A stretch of 64,000 nt of DNA. Source: Hyaloscypha bicolor E. Taxonomy: Eukaryota > Ascomycota > Leotiomycetes > Helotiales > Hyaloscyphaceae. Positions 14,645 to 28,235 of this stretch are shown one piece after another. Made by a program: the position numbers and the translations under genes. The stretch lies in the NCBI RefSeq assembly GCF_002865645.1, contig NW_020194555.1, positions 3,684,288 through 3,748,287 on the forward strand, in the 5' to 3' direction. Under the pieces are notes generated by a model. It had not been told where the DNA came from and searched no databases. It saw only the letters and a list, made by a program, of their open reading frames with translations. Positions within the stretch are counted from its first letter, which is position 1. Every line of letters starts with the position of its first letter.

Positions 14645-17600
14645 TCTAAGATTTAGTTATATACTAAACGCTATAGCTTTTTATATCATAACTTTTTTTT
14701 ATTAATATTTTTCTATTTTATATATTATTTTCTATTTTATTTTATATTTAATTTATTTTTCATATCTAATTATGAATAATATTTATATTAATTAGATATT
14801 TAATTTTCTTTATTAGTTTTAATTTTATTATAAAATTAATGAAGAATTTAATTCTCATAATCCTTTTATTATTGTATATATCTAGTAAAAGAATATCGAG
14901 TATATCTAATTATATAAATACTTTTCTTAAATAGTTTCTAATTTAATAAAGTATTTATATAAATAATTTTAAATTTATATAAATTATTAATAATTAGTTT
15001 TATTTCTAGTATTTTATTTAATTATAGATTTAATTAAAAGTACTATATTAAAGCTATAAGCTATATTATAAATTCTATAAACTCAGAATTACTTCTAATT
15101 AATTCTTTTTATATTTAATAAAAAACTAGTAAATAATATAGTATATCTAGTTCTACTTTTACTAGAACTAGAATATATCTTAATTTAGGAAAAAGAAATT
15201 TCTATTATTTATAAATAAAGTATTTATAAAAATAATTAAATATAAGAACTTTTTTATTAGTTTTATAAATCTTAGTTCTTTAATAAGTATTTCCTTAATT
15301 TATACTATTAAATATATTTTATTAAATATTTTTATATTAGTTCCGAGAATATTAATAGCCTTAAATAGTAAATTAATAAATTATATAAAGCTTCTAGTTA
15401 ATAGACTAATAATAATATTATATTTCTCTAGTATATTAATCATATATATTTAGTTTTTTAATAAGAGATTTTTATACTAGTATTTTTATATAAGAATAAT
15501 TCTAGTAGTATTTATATATAAGATAATACTTTTATTAAACTTGAGATTATAATTAATAGTAAAGCATTTATACTTTCTTAGCTAAAAACTTAGCTTTATA
15601 GAACTTTAGTTATTTTACTTTTATAAAATTATTAGTTCTAATAAATAAAATATTATTAGTTTAAAAGCTAATAATTCCGAAGAGTTACTTACTATAGAGA
15701 AGGCAAGAATTATAAGTTAACTATTCTATAGAAAGCTTATTAATATAGTAAGAATAATAAGTTTTAAACTAGTAATTCCCAGCTTCCGGTATACTATATA
15801 GTAATTTTATAACTTTTAGAACCGAATTATTATTCAGATTTAGCTTTCTAGTAAGCTTATAAGATAGATTAATATAAAAATTACAATTAAATAAAGTTAT
15901 TAATTAGATATAAGCTTATAAGATATTATATAAATATAGTTCTATAGTATTTATTATTATAATAGTAATACTAAGAATAATTCTCTAACTAATATATTAA
16001 ATAGTAGGTAATTATATTAATATTATATATTTCTTACTATTATTATAAGTCTAAATAACTAGTTTTAATTTCTTAAACTCTCTTTCTATATTCTTATTCT
16101 TAATCTTATTAATAAACCGGGAGTTAAAAATATATACCTCTTTTAGTACCTAAGATCTAGGAATAACCTCAAATATACTCTTTTCTAGAAAGCTAATAAC
16201 TTTAACTTAATAGGAATTCTTATATAAGTTATTATTCTATAGAAATACTATAATATCCGGGTTCTTATAAGAGTATTCTCTACTATACTTTAGTAAAATA
16301 GCAGAAATAGTAAGAGAAATTATATCTGTATTACCTTTAGCCTTATTATAAGATTTAAGAATAGATTCAAGTTTAGGTTCGGAGTTATTAGTAATAACCT
16401 TAATATCTTCTATATAAAAGGGCTTTATAAAGATTAAGCGAAAAGTAATATTACTATATAATAAAGCTAGTATATAGTTCTCTATATTAATAGCTACTAG
16501 CTTATATAGTTTATTTCAATTACTAGATTAACTAGTATTTCTTTTATATTATATAAGAATATCTGATTTTAAAGAAAGTTTATAAATATTAATAGTACTA
16601 GAACTATTTCGGGTATTTAAGATATTTATAATCTGGTATCTAGTTTAAAGCTTCTGAATTTCTATTATTACTTTCTTAAGTATTACTAATTATTATAATA
16701 TAGTTAGTAATAGAATATTATATTTAATTATTTAAGATAAAATACTATAAACTAAAAAAGTTAGAATAATATTATTAGGTCTAGTAGAATTATTAATAGC
16801 CTTAAAAGCTATTTGAAATATAGTATTCTTATTAATTCTATTAATTTCGGCTATAATAATAAAGTAAATATATTAAATCGGGCTATAGTAGTATTCTATA
16901 ATTCCGACGGAATTATAAGCTTCTATAGAAATAATTTTGACTTTAGTTCCTATAATATTTATAAGCTAAATAAACTTCTTACTAGTAAACTGCTTTCTAG
17001 TATCTACTATAATCTAATTAAAAGGGCCTAAATAGATATTAATCCAATATTATTTTAAAGTATCCTAAATATATAATATACTAATATTTTAAAGCTATTA
17101 GCCGGCTTAATATCGAGTACTTTTATTAATAATATAAAGTATAGGCTTACCGGAAATATAGAAAATATTAATAATAATAGAATAATTAAAGCTAATATTA
17201 TTTCTTAGATTAAACTTAAATTATTCCGGTAATTATTCATATTTCTAGTATTATTTATAGTACTTTCTAAAGTATTTAAAGGCTTCTATATTAATATTAT
17301 AGCTTACTTATTCTAGTATATTTCGGAGCTTACTAATAAATAAATAACTAAAATAGTAATATAGATATTATAATTTAATTTCTATAAAAAAGTAAAGGTT
17401 ATAAATAAAGAATTCGGAAATAAAGCTTTATAGAATAGTATTCTAAAATAGGAAAGAGTATTTAAAACATTATATTATAAATATAAAGTATCTATTAGAA
17501 ATAATAAAATAATTAGTAAGATTATTAAAGTAGATTCTAAGCTTATTTATATTAGCTAAGCTAAGTAGAAATAGAGTCTTTATAAATATAATATAGAATT

Positions 17601-20276
17601 ATATTTGCCTAATTAGTATTTTTATTATTATAGATCTAATAGAGGATATAGATCTAATACTAAACTAGATATTAACTTGACTTTTAATAGTTTTATTAAG
17701 TTTAATACTATTATTAGTCTACTATAAAGCTTAGAATTAGTTAGAACTAGTAGTTAAGAATCTAAAGGCTCTAGTATTAATTATAACTCTATAAAAGTAA
17801 TAAGTATTATATCTTAATATATTATTAATTATAAATATCTAAATATCCTTTATTTATTTAGTAGGCTTTAGAGTATAGTTTTTACCTATTATCTAGTATA
17901 TAAGAGAAAGAGAAATAAGGTTATCTATAAAGGTATTAGTTATAGAGATAGTAGAAATAAAAGCTATAGAAGTAGCTAGAAAGCTTTTAATAAAAGTAAA
18001 ATAGGAATTAAAATAATATTTTTCTCTTTTATCCGTTTCTACTAATAAGGCTTTAAAAATATTACTTACTAGTTTGTCCTTATTACTCTTATTATTCTTT
18101 TCTTTTTCAAATTCGGTAATATACTATATATAAGTATTACTAAAATATTTATTAAAATTATAAATATTTCGGGATCTAAATTAGTAAATGTTTTTATTCT
18201 TAAATCGAGTTTTTTTAGTCTTTTATTTTTCTAGTATATATTTCTATAAGTAGCATTTGGGTCTCTTATATATAAAATATAACTTCGGGATATAATTATT
18301 ATAATTATAGGGCTTAAAGTAATTATTATAGGTTCTAAAGTTATAGCTAAATCTGTATTAATAATTTCCGGATAGATAATAGTTTAGATAGTTTTGAGAA
18401 TAGTATTATTAATTAGTAAAGTAAGTTTTAGTAGTAATTTATTACTTTTTCTTATAGGTAATAATAGATAATTAGAGCTTATTAATAAGCTAGCCGAGAT
18501 TATTAGAAGAGTTCAAGACTATATATTAGTATACTAGTAAGCCTTAATAGAAGGTAATAATCTTATTATATAGGAATTTAGTAATTTATAAACCAGAAAT
18601 AAGGCTATATTATAATTTATATAAGTTATTAATTAGTAGTTAGACAAGTTCGAATATTGTCTTTTTAGGGTCTTTTACTATTATAGTTACTAAGATAATA
18701 GTATTTTATTTATCTAAATTTTAATAATAATAATTAGAGCTTTTAAAGAAATTATAAATATTTATATAAGCTTCTTTATATATATATTGAGAGAGCTAGT
18801 TATTATAGAAGTAGTTCTATACTAGTTCCTTTAATATAATAGGAAAAGCTTTTACTAATATCTTTTCTAGAAGCTTTATATATTAGTAAATATCCAGGAA
18901 AATAGTAAGTTTTTAATTGAAATTACTATTAGTTCTATTATACTTTTATATCTTGGTATATATCTTTACTACTTTCCTAATAAGCTTCCTAATAGTAATA
19001 GTAAGAATTAACTAAGTATTCTTCGGATATAGTAGATCTAGTAGTAATAGTAAAGAAAAAAGAAATAAATAGCCTTAATTTAAAAGAGATAAATAAATAT
19101 CTTAATTTAACTAGCTAGTTAACTGAGAATACTTGATTTCTTTTTATCTAGTTTCCTTTAAAATAAGATAAACTAATATAATAGGTTCCTTTAGAAGATC
19201 TATTCTAATTAAGCTATTTTTAATAATATTAGCTTTATATTAAATATATATTATTTTTTTTCTAAATAATATTAAATAGAAACTATACTATAGTAAGGTA
19301 TATATAGTTCTATTTAATATAAATACTACTATACTAAAGGTATTTTTAAAGGGTTTATAGTTTAGTATAGCTATATTAATTAAAGATTATATTACTAAAG
19401 TCCTTAAAGTTATTCTTAAATAGATTTTATAGGTTCTTATTAGAAGTTCTATATAAGATATACTAATATAGCTTAGTATTTAGATATTCTCAAAGATCTA
19501 TCTTTATAATATTATTAGTATTAATCTTATTCTCTCATTTCTTAATTAACTTCTTTCTCTTTTTATTATTTATACTAAACTAAGTTTAGTCTCTCTCTAA
19601 TATATTTATATAGTTTATAGTAAGAGGTATTTAAAAGTAAGGTAGTTTATAATAGGTTTATAGAAAGGGTTTAGTAGTAAAGGTATTTAGATATCTAGTT
19701 CAGATATCTAGTAATTAAGATATTAGATATCTAGTTATTAAGATACTAGATATCTAGTTATTAAAATACCAGATACCTGGTTTAGATACTAGATACCTAG
19801 TAAGATATTAAAGTAAATATTTTACTCTTAAATATTTTATCTATAACAAGAAATTTAGGAAGTGAAATATTATAATTTTAGAAGGGTCTAAAACTCGAAG
19901 GACTCGATTTAATAGTAAAATTAAAGTAGTAGTTAAAAAGCTTTAAGGATATATATAGAGTATATATTCCGGAGAGAGGATTTTATAAATATAGGTATTA
20001 TATAAATAGAAAAGATAGTTTCTAAAAAAGTAGTTTTAGAGCTAAAAGAAATTAGTTTTAAAAGATAATAGAAGTTAAATAGATAGATAAATAGTTAAAT
20101 AGCTAATTGCTTATTAATTAGTAAAAGCTAGTATTTTCTCTTTAGGCTACCAAATACTTTTCCGGAGTTAATAATAGTTCTTTCCTTTAACTAGAAGTAA
20201 ATTACTTGTTTTAGGTTACTAAATACTTTTTTAACTAGCTAAGTTTTCCTCTAATCTATATATATAAACTAATTAG

Positions 20277-20548
20277 TATCGGTTTACTAGTAATATATAA
20301 TACTATTATATAAGTTATAGAAATACTATTATATTAAAGTTAGTAAAGTTATTATTTAGAAGTAGAAATTATAATATTATAGTATTAATATATAATCTCT
20401 AAATTTACTAAGCCTAAAGGGGTCTAGTCTACTAGTCAAGTTACTAATAGGATATAAGGTTATATAACTATATCCTATTTCTTATATCTTATTACCTATA
20501 TCTCATATCCCGTATTCTATAACTTCTAAAGAAGTAACTATATTAATA
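20277..20548 (-). repeat. LTR of Copia copy D (5' LTR in element orientation)
   Basis: This 272-bp LTR begins TATCGGTTTACTAG and ends ACTATATTAATA. It is among the better-preserved LTRs in the block. Confidence 0.8.
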
Positions 20549-22136
20549 GTAATTTTAAATATATTTTTTTCTAAAAAACTAATAACTTTAATTTAATAAA
20601 AGTTCTTATATAGGTTATTATTCTATAGAAATACTATAATATTTAGGTTTTTATAAAAGTATTTTTTATTATATTTTAATAAAATAGTAAAAATAGTAAA
20701 AGAAATTATATTTATATTACTTTTAGTTTTATTATAAAATTCGGAAATAGATTTAGATTCGGGGCTATTAATAATAATTTTAATATTTCTTATATAAAAG
20801 AGCTTTATAAAAATTAAATAAAAGATAATATTATTATATAATAGAACTAGTATATAGTTTTTCTTATTAATAGCTATTAGCTTATATAACCTATTTTAAT
20901 TACTAAATTAATTAGTATTTTCTTTATATTATATAAAAATATCTAAATTTAAAAGAAGTTTATAAATATTAGTAATATTAGAACTATTTTAGATATTTAG
21001 AATATTTATAATCTAGTATCTAGTTTAAAGTTTCTAAATTTCTATTATTACTTTTTTAAATACTATTAATTATTATAATATAATTAGTAATAAAATATTA
21101 TATTTAGTTATTTAAGATAAAGTATTATAAATTAAAAAAGTTAAAATAATATTATTAGATTTAGTAAAATTATTAATAGTTTTAAAAGCTATTTAAAATA
21201 TAGTATTCTTATTAATTCTATTAATTTTAGCTATAATAATAAAATAGATATATTAGATTAGGCTATAATAATATTCTCTAATTCTAATAAAGTTATAAGC
21301 TTTTATAGAAATAATTTTAATTTTAGTTTCTATAATATTTATTATAATTTAATTAGGAAAATCTAAATAAATATTAATCTAATACTATTTTAGGATATTC
21401 TAAATATATAATATACTAATATTTTAAAGCTATTAGCTGATTTAATATTAAATACCTTTATTAATAATATAAAATATAAGCTTACTAGAAATATAAAAAA
21501 TATTAATAATAATAAAATAATTAAAGCTAATATTATTTTTTAGATTAAACTTGAATTATTTTAGTAATTATTCGAATTTATAATATTTTATAAGATATTT
21601 AAGGGCTTTTATATTAATATTATAGCTTATTTATTCTAATATATTTTAAAGCTTATTAATAATATAAATATTATAATTTAATTTTTATAAAAAAGTAAAA
21701 GTTATAAATAAAGAATTTAGAAATAAAGCTTTATAAAATAATATTCTAAAATAAGAAAAAGTATTTAAAATATTTATTAGAAATAATAAAATAATTAGTA
21801 AGATTATTAAAATAAATTTCTAGCTTATTTATATTAGCTAAACTAAATAGAAATAAAGTTTTTATAAATATAATATAAAATTATATTTATTTAATTAGTA
21901 TTCTTATTATTATAGATCTAATAAAAAAATATAAATTTAATACTAAACTAGATATTAACTTGACTTTTAATAATTTTATTAAGTTTAATATTATTATTAG
22001 TTTATTATAAAGCTTAGAATTAATTAGAACTAGTAATTAAAAATCTAGAAATTCCGGTATTAATTATAACTTTATAAAAGTAATAAGTATTATATCTTAA
22101 TATATTATTAATTATAAATATCTAGATATTCTTTAT
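20549..22136 (-). mobile_element. Copia fragment E
   Basis: This minus-strand internal Copia sequence corresponds to about 4470-6100 of copy B (the integrase side of the polyprotein). It has no LTR of its own. It is bounded on the left by the LTR of copy D and on the right by the + strand LTR of copy F. Degraded, no coding capacity. Confidence 0.75.
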
Positions 22137-22221
22137 TATTAGTATAACTATTTCTTTAAGAATTATAAGATATAAAATACGGGATATAAGTAATAGAATA
22201 TAAGATATAGAATATAGTTAT

Positions 22222-22524
22222 TATAATAAATACATATAATAGTATATAGACAGGTATTAGATATTATAAATCTAGTTTCCTATTTTAGATATAGCTTATA
22301 ATCAGAATTATATAGATTATATAGGATTTCCTAATTAAGTAAAAGGCTTCATATACCTGGCTAAATACTAGGGAATATATAGGGAAATACTCCTAGCTTT
22401 AGAAAGGATATTAATTAATCTCTTATTAGAATTAATTCTTGAAATTAGTTATACTTGCAAGTATTACTCTATAGCTTACTTACCTTAACTACTTATATAT
22501 TACCCTGCTATTATATACCTTATA
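22222..22524 (+). repeat. 5' LTR of the Gypsy element
   Basis: This 303-bp LTR begins TATAATAAATACATATAATA and ends ACCTTATA (original ends probably TG...CA). It differs from the 3' LTR almost only by C/T and G/A changes. Confidence 0.9.
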
Positions 22525-22679
22525 TTCTAATTAATCTAATCTTCGGGAAGTAGTTTATTATAAGGTAGTCAAGCCATTAATAGATAAAACCACTAATAGC
22601 TAGAATATTAACTAGAAAAAGCGCCTCTATTATTACTAGGGCAATCTAGTCGGGTACCTAGAGAAGCGCCTAGTTAGCC

Positions 22680-25600
22680 ACTTTAGCTATTACCTAATTA
22701 GGAGAAGAGAATAGAATTCAGATATTCCCAGAACTAGCTAGCAGGATAATAATAATAGAGAAGCTAGCGGCGACTCATTATTACATTACTAAGTTAGAAG
22801 CAAAGATATAATAAAGAGAGGATCTAGAGAATTTGGAAGCTCAGATTCACTATTTTAAGGATATTCAAATACCTATTATAGAACCTATTATACTACTAGT
22901 AATACATTTGGTTTATAAAGCTCCAAAAACCCGAGAATTACTAACTTATAAAAGAAAGAGTATTAAGAAAGCCCAGGACTTCTTCTACTAGGCAGAGTTA
23001 AAATAGTATAAAGATAGTAAAATTACCTGGGCTATAGATATAGTAAAGGTTACGTATTATACTTCTTACTTTAAAAATATAGCTAGGGATATCTAGAAAT
23101 ATAGGAAATAATTAGTAGATATTAATACTATAGATTAGGAGACCTTTATTAAGTTTATAAAGAATTCTATTTTAGATCCGGAGAACTATAATAATAATAC
23201 CTTTACTAAGTTTAAGAATATAAAATAGTAGCTAGATTAGAGTATCTAAAGCTTTATATCTTACTTAGATAGCCTATTAGATAACTTGGGATATACAGGT
23301 TTACTTAGTATAAGCAAAAACTACTCAAGCTACTTAAGCTACTCAAGAATAGTCTTAAGTAAAGTAAAATAGAGTTTGAGTAGTGTAATATAGTACTTGA
23401 GTAAAGTAAAGTAAAGTACTACTCTAGAGTAACTCAAGAGTAGTTATATAAATATAATAAATCGGTATTTATTTAATTATTAATAAATAAATAAGGTACC
23501 CATTAAGTAGTAATATATAATTTAAACTAGAGCTTATATAAGGCTATTTAAATACTACTTTTTTTTTATAAAAAACAGATTTCCCTCCTCGAAATCTTTC
23601 TTTTCCTTCTTTTTTCCTTCCCCCCTTACTTCTTCTAATTCGTCTTTAAATAACCCCCAGCTTTTTAAGCAAGATATTATCTTAATAGTACTCTTATTAA
23701 GTCTATTATATAATTCAGATATAATAAGAGCAACTTGAGAGAAGAGTTTGCCCTTAATAGCCAAGGAAGCCTAAGAATATATTATGGTTCTACCTTGCTT
23801 ACCAAGCCTTGCCACTACTTAATTAGGTAGTATAGTAGCACTAGACTCGGGCCACCCCGGAGCCTTACCCAATTAGGCTAGCGTGTCACGTGTCGCATCA
23901 CGTGTAACATCACGTACGTACTACTTAACTACTCTAAAATATTCTAGAGTAGTTAAATAAAATATTAAGTAAAATATAAGTAGTAAGAAATTTATTTAAA
24001 TAGAATATAAATAGGGCCCACTACTCTACTCTACTCTATTCATTTCCCACACTGGGTTTACTATAAGAGTAAAATAACTTATTTAGTGACTTAAGGCAGG
24101 AGATTTAGGATGAGATTAATTACTAAGGAAATACTTTACGAGAAAGGAAAAAGCTTATTTCTATAGCTATAAGGGTTAAAAATAACTTAAACTAGTCTAC
24201 TTAACGGGAACGTAATAATAAGCTAATAGGTTAATAAAAGAAAGGAAATTAGAGAAGAAAAAAGGAAATAATAAAGGGAAATAAAAGAGAAATATATTCC
24301 TATTATAAGGTTTATATAACCGGAATAGTAAAAGTATAGTAACGGGGTCTAATATAGTACCCGTATCGGGATTTATAAAACCGGGTATAACTTGCTTTAC
24401 CTGCCAGAAAGAGAATTACTATATTACTACCTGCCTAAATCAGGGAAAACCGACTTGCTATAACTATAATAAGTCTGGCTATAAGATATATAAGTATCTA
24501 GAACTAAAGAAGCCAGGAAACAGGTATATCCTATAATAGTTATACTTATTTATACTATAGAAAGCAAGGCTTTTAAAATAAGAATAATAATTAAAGTTAC
24601 TATTAAGATAAGGAAAAGTAAATAAAGAATTAAAGTATTAGTTAACTCGGGTATAAAGGCTAATTATATAAAGAAAAAATTAGCCTTAGATATAGGTATT
24701 CTATTAATATTAAAGGTAATTCCCTTATCTTTACTAGAGGAAAGGAGGATTTATTTATATAAAGATTATATTCTTAAGATTATTACTAAAAATATATTAG
24801 GGAACTAAAGAAAGGCTAATATATACTTTATATTATATGATTTTAATCTAAACTATATTAATATAATACTTGAATTCTTATAGCTTTACTAGATTAATTC
24901 CCTAATTTCCTTTAGGAAAGTAATATAGAGATACCAGATTTAATTATAGAAGATTAAAGTTCTAAATATTAGGAAATTTACTAAAATAGTAAAATATAAG
25001 ATATATATTTTTCTATTAATTACTTATCTTATAATAAATAGCTAAAGGATTATTATTATTATTATAAATAGGATAGCTATATTTTCTAGAAAGTATTAGG
25101 ACCTTTTCCGAATATTCTCTATAGAGGCTATAGGTATACTACCCGACTATTATATAATAGAGTATTATATAGACCTGGAACCAGGATCCTAACTACTATA
25201 TAGTCCTATATATACTTTATTAGAAAGAAAGCTTAAAGTTCTTCGGGAATATCTTAATACTAGCTTAAAAAAAATAGATTCGTTATTTTACTAGCCTAGC
25301 TAGTACCCTAATTATATTTATTTCAAAGAAAAAAGGCGGCCTATATCTATATATTAATTACTGGGATCTAAATAGAATTACTATTAAGAACTAAATACTA
25401 TTACTATTTATTAGTAAGATAATAAATAAACTTTATAGAATAAAGATATATATAAAGCTAGACTTAAAAAATACTTATTATTAGTTATAAATACAAGAAA
25501 GTAATAAATAGAAAATAGTATTTCAAATATACTATAGATATTTTGAGTACTATATTATATTCTTTAGACTATCTAATATTCCGGTAATATTCCAGATATA

Positions 25601-28235
25601 TATTAACTATATATTAGTAGGCCTTATAAATATTATTTATATAGTTTATTTAGATAATATTTTAATTTATTTAGAGAATCTAGAATAATATATAATAATA
25701 GTCTAATATATATTTGAATAGTTATAATAATACTAACTCTTTATAAACTTAGTAAAATATAAGTTTAATATAAAGAAAATAAAGTTCCTAGAATTTATAA
25801 TTAGCCCAGATAGTATAGAAATAGAGGCTAGCCGGGTTATAGCTATTAGGGAATAGCCGGCCCTAAAAAATAATATCCGAGAAGTTCAAGTATTCCTGGA
25901 TTTTACTAACTTTTACTAGAGATTTATCTATAGATATTTTAGGGTAATAAAAGAGTTAACTAATTTACTAAAAACTAGCGGAAAACTACTATATTAGTTT
26001 AGCTAGATAGATAAGACAAATAAGGCTTTTAGGAAGCTATAAATTATATTTATAATAGTACTAATCCTTTATTATTTTAATCTAGCCTTAAAGATTTATA
26101 TAAAAACAGATACTTTAGGATTTATAGTTATAAGTATGATTTCCTAGCTCTTTAGTAAGGGGGCAGAAGCCAGGTAATACCCTATTACTTTCTATTTAAA
26201 AAAGATAACTATAATTAAGAGTAAGTATAAGATATATAACTCTAAACTCTTAACTATTATTCTAGTATTCTATATTTAGTAATATTATCTAGTATATACC
26301 CGGTATACTATTATTATTAAAACAGATTATAATAACTTGAAATACTTTATAATTAAGAGAAAACTAAATAGTTAATAAATGAGATAGGTAAAGAAGCTAA
26401 CTATCTTTAACTTTATCTTAAAATACTAGCTAGAGTATAGTAATTCTACTAATAAGCTATTAAGAAAGCCAGACTTTATAGCAGGTATAAATAAAAATAC
26501 TTTATTACTTATATTTTATAATAAGCTATAGAATATAAAATAGAGAACCTTATAGATAATAGTAATAGAATACTATATTATTCCTATAATACCGTAATAT
26601 AAGGCCCAGGAAAGAAAAGATAAGTACTTTTTAATTAGTAAAATACTAAGGAATTCTGAAAAGGAAGTCTATTTTAGTAATGAAATAATACTAGAGATAC
26701 TATTACTTGAGCCTATTACTAGTATAGCTAGTTATAAATAGTATATACTACGAATTCTAGCTATATAGGTAGCTAGATCTGAAATAGTATATAAGAAAAG
26801 CAAAGAGATATTACTTAAACTATTATTATAGTACTAAAGGCTTAATTTATTAGTATAATACTAGTAGTATAAATAGTTCTTAAAAGGGACCTCTATTAAA
26901 GCTATTAAGACTTAGGAACTTAATATATCTGGATTATTAAAATATCGGAGTACTATCTATATACTAAATAAGCCGGCTCTTAAAGAAGAATTACTATAAG
27001 CTAACTATAATAATCCTATAGGTAAGTATTTTAATACTAGTAAAATACTAGAGATTCTCTAGAGGAAATACTTCTAGTAAAGTATAAGAAAGAATATAAA
27101 AGACTATATTAGAACTTATTTTATATATTAATAAACTAAAATAAAAAGATATCTATTATATAATATATTTAGTTTATTTTCCCTCTCCTCTAAGCCATAG
27201 TAAGAAATTACTATAGACTTTATTATAGGGCTACCCTCTTCTAGGTTTTATAATAAAGTATATAATTCTATACTTATTATTATTAATAGATATATGAAAA
27301 TAGTATAATATATTCTAACTATTAAGGAAGTCTTGGCTCCTGAGCTAGCAGAGCTATTTATATATTATATTATTAAAAACTTTAGTATACCTATAGGTAT
27401 AATCTCTAATAAAGGATCTGTTTTTATAAGCAAGTTCTAGTTAAGTCTATATTTCTACTTAAAGGTTTAATAATAGCTAAATATAGTATTCTACCCGTAA
27501 ACTAATAAATAAATAGAGAATCTAAACCAAACTCTAGAATAATACTTAAAGTACTATATTAGCTACTAGTAGGATAACTAGGTAATAAAGCTTACTTTTA
27601 TAGAATTCACATATAATAACTCTATATATTTAATAATAGAAATATTCCTATTTTATATCTTATATAAATTTTATTCTAGTATTAAACTATATATTAAAAA
27701 TAATATTCCAGAAAAAGAAATACTAGTAATATAGGAAAGAATATAAAGGATTTAAGTAAAACGAGAGATACTAGAAAAATAATAATAAAAAGTAGTAAAT
27801 ATATAGAAAAAGTACTATAATAAGAAATATATTAATAAAAAGTTCAAGATATATAATAAAGTTATATTTTATATAAAGAATATTTAATAGCTATAACCTA
27901 ATATAAAGCTAGTAAATAGATATCTCGGCCCCTTTAAAGTTTTAGAAATTATAGGAATATATAAATAGATATATTACTTAGAATTACTATTATTATATTA
28001 GATCTATAATATTTTTTATATTTCTTTTTTAGAATTATAATACCCGCAAGCTAGTACTATAATAGAACTAGAGCCGGTCAAGATTAAGGGCAAAAAGGAA
28101 TTCGAGATAGAATTTATTATAGCCTATAAAAAGGACAGAAAAGGAAAAAAGTATCTTATTTATTAGAAAAGCTATTTACTAGTAGATAATATATGGGAAC
28201 TACTAAATAATCTAGAGAATATAGCTTAAGAATTA
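22680..28235 (+). pseudogene. Gypsy gag-pol relic with chromodomain
   Basis: Domains can be read in order despite many stop codons. Gag lies at 22680-23297 and 24063-24500 with two CCHC zinc knuckles near 24393-24500 (CFTCQKENYY, then CYNYNKSGYK, where Tyr replaces several Cys/His). A protease DSG motif is changed to NSG near 24637. Reverse transcriptase lies at about 25180-25830, with the catalytic YLDD read as YLDN near 25647. RNase H lies at about 26090-26370 and integrase at about 27050-27860. A chromodomain-like C-terminus lies at about 28100-28235 (IIAYKKDRKGKKYLIY). Both catalytic Asp to Asn changes are G to A transitions. Nothing functional is expected. Confidence 0.85.
23306..24054. 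mobile_element. hAT-type non-autonomous element inserted in Gypsy gag
   Basis: This 749-bp insertion is flanked by the 8-bp duplication GGTTTACT (23298-23305 and 24055-24062). The right end is CAGTGTGG read inward on the minus strand, and the left end is TAGTATAA. The second is the first after C to T and G to A mutation, so the termini are inverted repeats. An 8-bp duplication and CA-type ends indicate the hAT superfamily. The gag reading (TGLL) resumes on the right side. The interior contains ACTACTC-type direct and inverted motifs and an unusually GC-rich stretch with three CACGTG/CACGTA motifs (23880-23925). A minus-strand frame of 69 codons at 23555-23764 resembles nothing I know. Confidence 0.85.

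Larger units (their letters stand above)
12152..20548 (-). mobile_element. Copia copy D (minus), containing an assembly gap
   Basis: A minus-strand Copia copy lies between a 260-bp LTR (12152-12411) and a 272-bp LTR (20277-20548). The 3' internal region appears twice, at 12412-13734 and again at 14645-15900, on the two sides of a run of N. Without the gap and the repeated part the element would be about 6.3 kb, the family size. Both flanks lack the same stretch of about 68 bp after AATAAAGAGAT that copy B has near 3720-3785, but they also differ from each other. This may therefore be one element badly joined or two related copies. No coding capacity survives. Confidence 0.65.

Noticed and set aside
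16813..17031. Open + strand frame of 72 codons inside the Copia block
   Set aside because: It is antisense to the integrase region of a minus-strand Copia copy and repeats in other copies with stops; not a gene.
23555..23764. Minus-strand frame of 69 codons inside the hAT-type element
   Set aside because: No family resemblance, Lys/Glu-rich end from a poly-purine tract; likely chance in a less mutated stretch.
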